Source: SAR202 cluster bacterium AD-804-J14_MRT_500m (GTDB taxonomy: Bacteria > Chloroflexota > Dehalococcoidia > UBA3495 > GCA-2712585). From it: 8,552 nt of DNA. Below the pieces are notes generated by a model that worked only from the letters and a program-made list of their open reading frames with translations, searched no databases and was not told the origin of the DNA. The DNA lies in contig VEXF01000050.1 of the NCBI GenBank assembly GCA_009391275.1, positions 1 through 8,552 on the forward strand, read 5' to 3'. The position numbers and the translations under genes were made by a program. Below are positions 1 to 6,235 of the stretch, in pieces; positions within the stretch are counted from its first letter, which is position 1; every line of letters begins with the position of its first letter.

Positions 1-787
1 ATATCTTTACCCGGCCTCTTGCGAATCCGCCTGTAGTTTGACGTTCTAGATCAGTTATCTTTCCTTCAAACAAAATTTTCCCCGGATGAGTCCGAAGAAT
101 TGCTTCGACAGGGTCTTCATGTTTCTGGCGAGCTTTCCTAACGGCCTCTCCTATGCGACGAGTTAGTGACAACGTTCCGGGCACAGCAGTGTTGCGTATT
201 TGTTCTCCAGACATCGGATTAAGTGCGTATGCTGCTACGCATCCCATCTGAATGGTAGCGGCTCTGGCCAGTCTTTCGACCCATTTCGCATTTAATGCTT
301 CGGTAATATAGATGACGTTACCTTTCTCATCACACAACGACATTGGGACAAAGGGGGCTCCGTATATAAAAAATGTCTTCATTTGGAGTTCCGGAAAAGC
401 CCGTCCCATACCGTCTCCATCCACTACATTTAAGCCAGCACTTGATGCGGCGATCATTGCTTCGAAAGAATTGCCTCCACCTATCTCATTACAAATTAAC
501 GCTGTGGCTTGCACCTGAGAGTAGCTTTCTATGGCTTTTAATGCATGATAGGACTCCAGTCCACGTAACTTCTCTACATCGCATGTTGGAGAGCCTATTC
601 CGCCTACACATACAACCGCTTCATTATCAGACAACTCGTTCAAAGGGACTACCCCCACCGGCCCATTATGTTTGAGTACTTCTTTAGCACGAAGCTTCCC
701 AGTGTATGGGTTGCCACCACCGCCTGTACCAAGGATCCCAGCTCCTATGGCAATAGAATCAAGAGCGTCTTCGTTCGTGTACCACAT
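1..787 (-). CDS. DUF917 (S-Me-THD) family protein, C-terminus cut by window edge
   Basis: The minus-strand frame from ATG at 787 stays open for 262 codons to the window edge. I recognise the DUF917 family from its glycine-rich N-terminal motif GTGGGGNPY (residues 20-28), EIGGGNSFEAM (101-111) and the VVDGDGMGRAFPE segment (121-133). Full members are usually about 350-370 residues, so roughly the last 100 residues lie off the window. The family is annotated as S-methyl-thiohydantoin desulfurase and is often encoded beside hydantoinase/oxoprolinase genes. The true substrate here is unknown, and a cytoplasmic role is inferred because no signal peptide is visible. An in-frame TAA four codons upstream fixes the start close to this ATG. 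No good Shine-Dalgarno sequence precedes it, which is unlike the neighbouring genes. It is separated from the upstream LLM gene by about 370 bases, so it may have its own promoter. Confidence 0.88.
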   Translation of the reverse strand, partial: MWYTNEDALDSIAIGAGILGTGGGGNPYTGKLRAKEVLKHNGPVGVVPLNELSDNEAVVCVGGIGSPTCDVEKLRGLESYHALKAIESYSQVQATALICNEIGGGNSFEAMIAASSAGLNVVDGDGMGRAFPELQMKTFFIYGAPFVPMSLCDEKGNVIYITEALNAKWVERLARAATIQMGCVAAYALNPMSGEQIRNTAVPGTLSLTRRIGEAVRKARQKHEDPVEAILRTHPGKILFEGKITDLERQTTGGFARGRVKI

Positions 788-984
788 TGTTATTCGTTAA
801 AATCTCTGAACTATCCAGCGGACTGTGTCCATAGTTTCGTATGGTAACAGTCAATATATATACAGGCAACGAACTTCCAAGGTCATCAAGGCAACACCCT
901 GACATTGTTTAGTATATGAACCTACGCCTGCAGATGATTCGTATGTATTAGACGTGGTCGGGAAATCGGTAAGACAAAATATTC

Positions 985-997
985 AAAGGGACCCTTT
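985..997. repeat. 13-base palindrome AAAGGG-A-CCCTTT
   Basis: Perfect 6-base arms (AAAGGG and CCCTTT) surround a single central base. The spacing is too tight for a stable RNA hairpin, so it fits a dimeric-protein binding site better than a terminator. It lies about 200 bases upstream of the DUF917 start in non-coding DNA. An operator role is inference only. Confidence 0.35.
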
Positions 998-1018
998 TAA
1001 CCCAGATTGCCACCGTTT

Positions 1019-1059
1019 GGCCATATCGAATTCGTTATAGTGTGCTTATAAATATGGCC
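1019..1059. repeat. 8-base inverted repeat GGCCATAT / ATATGGCC
   Basis: GGCCATAT (1019-1026) and its exact reverse complement ATATGGCC (1052-1059) flank 25 bases. The first 8 of those bases, CGAATTCG (1027-1034), are themselves a palindrome. It sits about 100 bases past the LLM stop in non-coding DNA. No T-tract follows on the minus strand, so it is not a classic terminator. It could be a 3' RNA hairpin or a protein-binding site. Confidence 0.4.
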
Positions 1060-1156
1060 GGCAAGCGTTTGCAATGTTGGTTTACATGTTCTCGTATCAG
1101 GCTAGAAAAGAATTAGGCATTTGGAGTAGGAGAAACAAAAACCTGGTCTCAAATGG

Positions 1157-2155
1157 CTATAGCTCTTTCAAGCTGGGTATGATTCGCTCACCTACTAAAT
1201 CCATCATCCTAAGCACTTCCGTCTGCGACATCTCGGGCCATTGTAGCCGGAGGTCGATATGTGTGACTCCCAACTCGGAAAGAGCTGCCAACTTTTCCAA
1301 ACACTCGCTAGGAGACCCAACTATGAAGGGGTCTTCTAGCAGCGAGTCGATACCTTTTGACAGTGCTTGTTCAGCTGTCGGTAGTCCATGTTTTGCATAC
1401 CCACCGTATTTTATCTCTACGGCCTTTCGTGCCCGTTCCCGGGCAAGCTGCCCTGATTTGTTAACGAAACACTCTCTCATGATCGGAAGTTCTCCAGGGT
1501 CTGGATTTCCGTATTCCTCCAAGGTTGATCGCCAGAGTTCAGTATGGGTCTTGAGGGATTCATGTGTTTCTAGCCCTAATCCGAAAAAAGTGTGACCAAG
1601 CCGTCCTGCCCTAATAATGGGAGCTTCATTCATAGCCGCCACCCACACACGTGGATGAGGTACCTGATACGGTTTCGCTGTAGGTTGCGCTCGGATAACT
1701 TGATAAAATTTTCCTTCGTAGGTTACCTCATCTTCAGTCCATAATTTGACAATCAGATCCAGGGCCTCTTCGAATCTGGCAGCTCGTTGGGACATCTTTA
1801 CTCCCATCGCGTCAAATTCCTCCGCTCGGTAACCTAACCCGACTCCAAAAACAAAACGCCCTGTGCAAATATGATCCAAAGTTGCTATTTCTTCAGCTAA
1901 CTGAACAGGGTTTATCATTGGCAATAATAACACTCCTGTTACCAGTTCCATCTGTCCTGGTTCTGCGGACAGACGAGCTAGCGCTGACATTGGTTGAAAA
2001 TGCTGAAAAGGATGTATAAGCCAATGTTGGCCCCATGACACAAATTCAAACCCTGCATCCCTCGCGAATCGGAATTGCTCTAGATGACCAAGCCATTGTT
2101 GCTGGAGATCCGAAGGATAGGTTACTACGTTGCCAACCTGGAACCCCACTTTCAT
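1157..2155 (-). CDS. LLM-class flavin-dependent oxidoreductase (luciferase-like)
   Basis: This 332-residue protein has the bacterial-luciferase-like TIM-barrel signature: LLLPMINPVQLAEEIATLD at about 76-94, followed by GRFVFGVGLGYRAEEFDAMG at 99-118, which is the classic R-F-x-x-G-V-G-x-G-Y segment. The length is typical of complete family members. These enzymes use reduced FMN or F420 for monooxygenation or hydride transfer on small organic substrates. Which cofactor and which substrate apply cannot be decided from sequence. No signal peptide is seen, so it should be cytoplasmic. The start is well supported by a strong Shine-Dalgarno, GGAGG, 8 bases before ATG. It is the next gene after the GMC/small-subunit pair, but a 215-base gap and a possible promoter suggest separate control. 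In SAR202-type genomes, expanded families of such flavin enzymes are known. Confidence 0.93.
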   Translation of the reverse strand: MKVGFQVGNVVTYPSDLQQQWLGHLEQFRFARDAGFEFVSWGQHWLIHPFQHFQPMSALARLSAEPGQMELVTGVLLLPMINPVQLAEEIATLDHICTGRFVFGVGLGYRAEEFDAMGVKMSQRAARFEEALDLIVKLWTEDEVTYEGKFYQVIRAQPTAKPYQVPHPRVWVAAMNEAPIIRAGRLGHTFFGLGLETHESLKTHTELWRSTLEEYGNPDPGELPIMRECFVNKSGQLARERARKAVEIKYGGYAKHGLPTAEQALSKGIDSLLEDPFIVGSPSECLEKLAALSELGVTHIDLRLQWPEMSQTEVLRMMDLVGERIIPSLKEL

Positions 2156-2191
2156 TTCGCCTTCCTCCTCTGTCTGGAATGGGATAGTACA

Positions 2192-2220
2192 AAGATATGT
2201 CGGTTCTTATAGTCTACCAA
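2192..2220 (-). promoter_or_regulatory. Possible sigma-70-like promoter for the LLM gene
   Basis: On the minus strand, TTGGTA (2215-2220) and TATCTT (2192-2197) are separated by 17 bases, each matching the consensus at 4 of 6 positions. This would start transcription near 2185, giving a leader of about 30 bases that holds the strong ribosome-binding site. The match is modest and untested. Confidence 0.25.
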
Positions 2221-2265
2221 CGTGCTATGGATATTTTGCTTCGGTTTGGGCTTTTTGGAGTTACA

Positions 2266-2283
2266 GTCTGTTTGTCCAGACAA
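2266..2283. repeat. Overlapping small inverted repeats upstream of LLM
   Basis: TTGTC-CA-GACAA (2272-2283) is a perfect 12-base dyad. It overlaps a second dyad, GTCTG (2266-2270) with CAGAC (2277-2281). The two stems are mutually exclusive. They lie about 45 bases upstream of the candidate LLM promoter. This could be a regulator site. There is no T-run, so it is not an intrinsic terminator. Confidence 0.3.
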
Positions 2284-2370
2284 CCCGTAGTGTGTGCGCT
2301 GTTTAAAGATACATTAGATTGAGAAAAGGTAAGGGCAATGTTGAAAGGGATGGTTTGTACGAGGTTATTA

Positions 2371-2847
2371 TCAGGTCTCCCGGTAGATCTGTCCTCGGTT
2401 TCGCACTTGCTGAAGTGAATTCAAGTCGTCTGACTCTAATCTATAACCTTGAGGCTGTGGTGCTCTAGCTCCAAGGCCTAAAATCTTTAACACATGAGGG
2501 TTTGTGTAGTACCCATTGTACGCATGCAAAATAAGATTTCGGAAAAAGATAGAATCATTTTCTTCTATTTCCTTTAACAAGTTAGTCTTGTCTTCGTCTC
2601 CTAACTCACAAAAACCCATTCCAAGTTTCTCTTCGCTAGCCATTGTGATTGATGATAACCCGGCTGAAAATAAATTTTTCATCTCCGGTGATTCTCCGAT
2701 AACCCGGTCTAAGTATTGTCCAATGCCCAGTTGACCGGCGCCGGGCAACCCATTTCCTGCTGGCAGAATCGTGTCTAGGACTGCCGTCATTGTTTTTCTC
2801 TGAACCTCGGATAAGAATTTCCACATGATTCCGTCAGATTCGCCCAT
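2371..2847 (-). CDS. Gluconate 2-dehydrogenase subunit 3-like protein
   Basis: About 158 residues. The N-terminal pattern LSEVQRKTMTAVLDTILPA, followed by a G-rich turn and IGQYLDRVIG, and the later YNGYYTNPHVLKILGLGARA segment, match the gluconate 2-dehydrogenase subunit 3 family. That family is the small partner of GMC-type flavin dehydrogenases, often needed for stability or export of the large subunit. It directly follows the GMC gene with a gap of only about 40 bases, so co-transcription and complex formation are likely. The first ATG of the frame is at 2859 but has no ribosome-binding site. The ATG at 2847 has GAGG 6 bases upstream, so I chose it. Unlike classic periplasmic examples, no twin-arginine signal or hydrophobic N-terminus is visible, which suggests a cytoplasmic complex. 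No cytochrome c subunit is encoded in this window. Confidence 0.85.
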   Translation of the reverse strand: MGESDGIMWKFLSEVQRKTMTAVLDTILPAGNGLPGAGQLGIGQYLDRVIGESPEMKNLFSAGLSSITMASEEKLGMGFCELGDEDKTNLLKEIEENDSIFFRNLILHAYNGYYTNPHVLKILGLGARAPQPQGYRLESDDLNSLQQVRNRGQIYRET

Positions 2848-2886
2848 CGTGATCCTCATTATGTTTAAACTTGGGAACTAGATCCG

Positions 2887-4494
2887 TTAATCCAGGATGT
2901 GCCTGGCATTGTTCTTCATAAAGTCAGATATGTATAACGCGAGCGCTTGTATGGTAGATGTGGGATTCACTGCCCCAGCTGTTACCCAAATACTTCCGTC
3001 TATAACGAAGAGATTCTTTATATCGTGGCTTCGACCGTGCTTGTCGACTACCGACGTTTCGGGATTGACCCCCATACGTGCCGTGCCTAGTAAGTGCCAC
3101 CCTGTTTGGCGGGTTAATATATCGCCCTTAACCTCACTTGCACCCGACGCTTTCAGAACCTCTGCTGCGCTTTTTATACCGTGCTCCATCATGTTCCGGC
3201 TGTTGTCGCTTAAACGGTAGTTCACCTTGGGCGATGGAATACCATCGCTATCTACCAACGTGCTATCAAGAGTAATCTGGTTGCATTCTTCAGGTAAGTC
3301 CTCCCCTGCAACTACTATGGTGACTCCTCTGTCGTACCGACTGCTAAAAATTTCGCGGTGTGAAGGACCCCATGGGATTTTGACACTTTCTTTCCCACCT
3401 TGCGCTACATGAGCTGGACCAGTGCCCCGAGATACCTGGAAGGTGTAACCTCTAATGAAGTTCCGGGCACGATCGGTTTCATAGAACTCATGACTTGTTA
3501 TGCTACATCCGCTCGGTCCTTTATAGCCTTCCATAGGTTCATTAAAGAATCCAGTGATCATAGTATAAGGGTGAAACATCAAGTTTTTCCCTACTAATCC
3601 GCTGCTATTGGCTAGACCATTAGGATACCTTCCGCACTTTGAAGTTAATAACAGTCTTGGGGTACCGATCCCATTGCAAGCCATCACGACCACGTCCGCC
3701 TTTGCCTGTTGTATGGTCCCGCTCGAATCATAGTAGACAGCTCCATTGACGAGACCGTCTCGTCCTACATTCAGCTCTCGAACTCTGCAACGTGTTCTTA
3801 AATCTACACCGCGGGATAATGCTTTGGGCCAATAGGTTACGTCCGTGCTCGCCTTCGCTCTAATCGTGCAACCTAGATCACACGGTCCGCAGTTATTGCA
3901 GCCGGGACGCCCATCGTATGGCTGGCTGTTTATAGCTGTGTCTGACGGCCACCAATGCCATCCAAGATTTTGAAATCCTTTTATCAAGACATTTGCGGGT
4001 GTTCCAAAAGGCAAAGGCGGTGTTTGTCTTTTGGGCTTTGGTGGATATGCTGGGTCACCCTGTAAACCGGCTACTCCCATAATCTGATCGTTAAGGTCGA
4101 AAAACGGCTCAAGCTCCTGATACGAAACCGGCCAATCGTCTGCCACCCCATCTAAAGTTTTCACTCTAAAATCAGAAGGATGAAGCCTTGGGAAGTGGGC
4201 ACTCCAATGTATCGTGCTGCCTCCTACCGCATTGTACATAAGGGGAGCAATTGGGGTATCAGTTTCATTAACTGGATAATCTTCTGGCAATTTTCGAACA
4301 TTCGGATTTGGATGGAAGTCTGTTTGACGATGAATTTCCCAATCCAAGTGTGTGGTTGGGTAACTCTGTGGGTCCATCCATCCGCCTTGGTCCAAGCAGG
4401 TTACATTGAAGCCGGCGTCAGCCAGACTCCAAGCGCATGCTGCTCCGGAAGCACCTGCCCCTATTATAAGTACGTCTGATGAGTTTGTAGCCAC
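2887..4494 (-). CDS. GMC-family FAD-dependent oxidoreductase/dehydrogenase
   Basis: This 535-residue flavoprotein has the N-terminal Rossmann motif DVLIIGAGASGAA (7-19), GGSTIHW at 91-97, and a GMC C-terminal domain with HLLGTARMG (H467 as likely catalytic His) and NPTSTIQALAL (N510 as likely second catalytic residue). A cysteine cluster, C199, C202, C205 and C209, is followed by a K-x-S-T segment, as in the gluconate/alcohol dehydrogenase branch. It oxidises an alcohol or sugar hydroxyl, and the specific substrate is not readable. The start codon is GTG, supported by the purine-rich GGGGGAG a few bases upstream; no in-frame ATG exists between it and the upstream stop. No Tat signal is seen, so it is probably cytoplasmic. 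The next gene is its subunit 3-like partner. A perfect TATAAT lies just upstream. Confidence 0.93.
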   Translation of the reverse strand: MATNSSDVLIIGAGASGAACAWSLADAGFNVTCLDQGGWMDPQSYPTTHLDWEIHRQTDFHPNPNVRKLPEDYPVNETDTPIAPLMYNAVGGSTIHWSAHFPRLHPSDFRVKTLDGVADDWPVSYQELEPFFDLNDQIMGVAGLQGDPAYPPKPKRQTPPLPFGTPANVLIKGFQNLGWHWWPSDTAINSQPYDGRPGCNNCGPCDLGCTIRAKASTDVTYWPKALSRGVDLRTRCRVRELNVGRDGLVNGAVYYDSSGTIQQAKADVVVMACNGIGTPRLLLTSKCGRYPNGLANSSGLVGKNLMFHPYTMITGFFNEPMEGYKGPSGCSITSHEFYETDRARNFIRGYTFQVSRGTGPAHVAQGGKESVKIPWGPSHREIFSSRYDRGVTIVVAGEDLPEECNQITLDSTLVDSDGIPSPKVNYRLSDNSRNMMEHGIKSAAEVLKASGASEVKGDILTRQTGWHLLGTARMGVNPETSVVDKHGRSHDIKNLFVIDGSIWVTAGAVNPTSTIQALALYISDFMKNNARHILD

Positions 4495-4524
4495 CCTTCT
4501 CCCCCTTAGGTTAGTTCTGATGGG

Positions 4525-4540
4525 ATTATACAGTAACTGT
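4525..4540 (-). promoter_or_regulatory. GMC promoter -10 element with abutting palindrome
   Basis: On the minus strand a perfect TATAAT (4525-4530) would start transcription near 4518, about 24 bases before the GTG start, with the ribosome-binding site inside the leader. Directly upstream, and sharing one base, is ACAGT-A-ACTGT (4530-4540), a perfect 11-base dyad placed where a repressor would block RNA polymerase. No good -35 hexamer is found at 16-18 bases, which would fit a promoter that depends on an activator. The regulator is unknown. Confidence 0.45.
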
Positions 4541-4577
4541 TAATGCCAACTAGAAATCAATGTTTTGTAAACCATGA

Positions 4578-4754
4578 TGGAATATACGAACGTTGTTTTT
4601 GCGGCATGCATCTCCTTGTCACGAATGCCGTTGTATTTATCTAGCGATGTCTATATAGAGTGTTAAGCAGGTTGTGTTACAGGATGGTGGCGATGAAATC
4701 GAGAACCTGCAATTTCTATGTAGATCTCATAATAGTCAGAAAGGGAGTAAGTAA
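4578..4754 (+). pseudogene. Decayed HNH endonuclease remnant (internal amber)
   Basis: One plus-strand frame from just after a TGA (4575) to TAA (4752-4754) reads as the C-terminal half of an HNH nuclease. It has a CHEC zinc-knuckle-like pair (4617-4628) and then SVKQVV where a V-D-H-I/V core is expected. It ends with GGDEIENLQFLCRSHNSQKG (4686-4745), a near-canonical HNH tail. An in-frame TAG (4656-4658) interrupts it, the catalytic Asp-His pair appears as Lys-Gln (4665-4670), and the second cysteine of the tail is His. No start codon with a ribosome-binding site is found and the N-terminus is missing. HNH nucleases of this kind are common in phages and mobile elements. It runs opposite to the flanking genes and precedes a second broken gene by 87 bases. 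Functional coding is unlikely. Confidence 0.6.
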
Positions 4755-4841
4755 TGAGTCTTTGAGTACGCTTAATTGGTCCAACTGACGTCCAATACGT
4801 TTGTAATAGATAGACCAGATCACCTGTTAAAGGGTTTTTAT

Positions 4842-5114
4842 ATGTCAAATGAGCTAGTCACATGGGCGATGAAATAGAAGGATCTGACTCCACCGGAACG
4901 TCTGGTCTTTTTTGTCCTAGCTGATTGGGCTAATCGCGATGGAGTGACGTACACCAGTAACGAACACCTATTTGAAAAACTAGAATTACATCCAGTGACC
5001 GTGAGAAAGGTTCGGGCCAGATTGGTCAAGCGCGGCCTTCTCACGGTGGTCCATCGGAAACTCGAGGATGGCAGTTCGATTTCTAATATGTATCGCGTCG
5101 GGTCCGTCACGTGA
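4842..5114 (+). pseudogene. Helix-turn-helix protein gene interrupted by TAG at codon 12
   Basis: A plus-strand frame from ATG (4842) to TGA (5112-5114) gives 90 codons with a single in-frame stop, TAG at 4875-4877. The product resembles phage and plasmid replication-type winged-helix proteins (HTH_36-like). An N-terminal MSNELVTWAMK is followed, after the stop, by LTPPERLVFFVLADWANRDG, a helix-turn-helix around SNEHLFEKLELHPVTVRKVR, and then RLVKRGLL and a wing ending SNMYRV. AAAGGG 7 bases before the ATG is a plausible ribosome-binding site. No usable ATG, GTG or TTG lies between the amber codon and the start of the conserved domain, so internal restart would lose the first helix. It converges on the NHL gene, with 36 bases between their stops. 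A nonsense pseudogene is the simplest reading. Suppression or recoding of TAG is possible but unsupported. Confidence 0.72.
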
Positions 5115-5150
5115 TCGCACATGAGCGTCTGTGACAATTGCTTAACAGAA

Positions 5151-6170
5151 TCACCTGATGTATATCTGGACCCGTGCCCTATTGGTGTCCACGACGTATA
5201 CTCTTCCGTCTTTGTCAACCTTGACGGCGGTGGGCCCCCAGAATAGCTTTTCTATGCTTGCTGACTGATTCCTAAGATAGTCTTCTGATGCTAGGTCCAA
5301 GGTAGGCTCTAAATTGGCTTTCTCTCGTTCTTCCAGCTCGTCTTCGTTGGTTGTAAAGTATTCATAGGCCCAATTCGATAATGCAGAGTTTCCATGCAGT
5401 TCTAATAACATTTCTCCGTCAGGCGATAACATGAGTACTCGTTCGTTCCCACGGTCTGCCACATAGACATTACCTTCTGTGTCGACAGCCACTCCAGAAG
5501 GTCGATTGAACCCGATATTTTCGGCCCTGTCGTCACCCCAAGAAGCCATGAATTCGCCTTGTCTATCGAATTTCTGCACTCGATTGTTCCGCCAATCCGC
5601 AATGTATATCTGCCCATTGACGTCTTCAGCAATACCCCATGGGATGTCGAATTGCCCTTGTCCACTTCCTGCTTGTCCCCATTGGTTCAGAAAGTTGCCT
5701 TCTTTGTCATATCTCTGAACTCGATTGTTTAATCCGTCTACTACCAGCAAATTACCCTCGAAGTCGATTGTTATTGCCGCTGGACGATCAAATTGTCCTG
5801 GGCCCGATCCTTGGGTTCCCCATTTTCTAATGAATTGACCGTCTTTGGTAAATACCGATATACGGTGTAACGCCTCATCAGAGACGTATAAATTATCGTC
5901 ATTGTCTATTGCTATGGATGAGGGCCAAACCAAATTTCCATCATTGGTACCGCCGCTAGAAAGATCTTCTATATATTTTCCGCTTAAAGTACAAACTGTG
6001 ATACGTTTAGAGATGGAATAATCGTTGCTATCAGAACCGCCTCGGCTGAGCACGTACAATAATCCATCTTGTCCTATAGCCATATCTACTGGGTTGGCGA
6101 ACCCTCGGTCTCCCATAAGTGACATGAACCCGATTGTATGGCTGTATTGCAAGTTGAAAGTCATTGCCAT
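5151..6170 (-). CDS. NHL-repeat six-bladed beta-propeller protein
   Basis: This 339-residue protein is built almost entirely of NHL repeats. Blades are visible at about 27-66, 82-117, 129-164, 176-211, 224-258 and 311-339, each with the pattern P-x-x-(I/V)-A-(I/V)-D-x-x-(G/D)-N-(I/L/V)-Y-V-x-D followed by R-V-x-x-(F/Y). Repeats 3 and 4 share GSGxGQFDxP and W-G linkers. Between blades 5 and 6 there is an acidic insertion of about 50 residues (259-308) predicted by composition to be helical. NHL propellers usually bind protein, RNA or glycan partners, and some have lyase activity; nothing here indicates catalysis. No signal peptide is present. The start is supported by GAGGAG 9 bases upstream of the first of two nearby ATGs. 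It follows DUF1800 by 65 bases and is probably co-transcribed with it. Confidence 0.92.
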   Translation of the reverse strand: MAMTFNLQYSHTIGFMSLMGDRGFANPVDMAIGQDGLLYVLSRGGSDSNDYSISKRITVCTLSGKYIEDLSSGGTNDGNLVWPSSIAIDNDDNLYVSDEALHRISVFTKDGQFIRKWGTQGSGPGQFDRPAAITIDFEGNLLVVDGLNNRVQRYDKEGNFLNQWGQAGSGQGQFDIPWGIAEDVNGQIYIADWRNNRVQKFDRQGEFMASWGDDRAENIGFNRPSGVAVDTEGNVYVADRGNERVLMLSPDGEMLLELHGNSALSNWAYEYFTTNEDELEEREKANLEPTLDLASEDYLRNQSASIEKLFWGPTAVKVDKDGRVYVVDTNRARVQIYIR

Positions 6171-6235
6171 TGGTTTAGTCTCCTCGCACGATTACCTTCA
6201 TGGTTTCTAAGCGTCCTGTGAAGCAAAATACATCG

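Larger units (their letters stand above)
788..1156. other. Intergenic region between LLM oxidoreductase and DUF917 gene
   Basis: This 369-base gap has stops in all frames and no convincing gene. It contains two notable inverted repeats (985-997 and 1019-1059, listed separately) and a TA-rich run near 855-862. On the minus strand, TTGACT and several TATA-like hexamers lie within about 80 bases of the DUF917 start, but none is paired at a convincing 16-18 base spacing. No intrinsic terminator with a GC stem and T-tract is visible after the LLM stop. The only short minus-strand ORF seen, 13 codons starting near 1026, has no ribosome-binding site. Confidence 0.6.

Noticed and set aside
985..1026. 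13-codon minus-strand ORF beginning with ATG near 1026 as a leader peptide
   Set aside because: There is no ribosome-binding site, no attenuator-like structure follows it, and the DUF917 start is about 200 bases away.
1074..1595. 173-codon plus-strand open frame
   Set aside because: It is antisense to the LLM gene, which has strong family motifs and a strong ribosome-binding site.
4663..4848. 61-codon minus-strand open frame between the GMC and NHL genes
   Set aside because: It is antisense to the HNH remnant, has no ribosome-binding site, and its translation shows no recognisable domain, whereas the opposite strand reads as an HNH tail.
5107..5114. TCACGTGA palindrome at the end of the HTH pseudogene
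   Set aside because: An 8-base palindrome inside former coding sequence with no promoter nearby is readily expected by chance.
4838..5218. 126-codon minus-strand open frame
   Set aside because: It overlaps the end of the NHL gene in another frame and is antisense to the HTH pseudogene, whose plus-strand translation is clearly the meaningful one.
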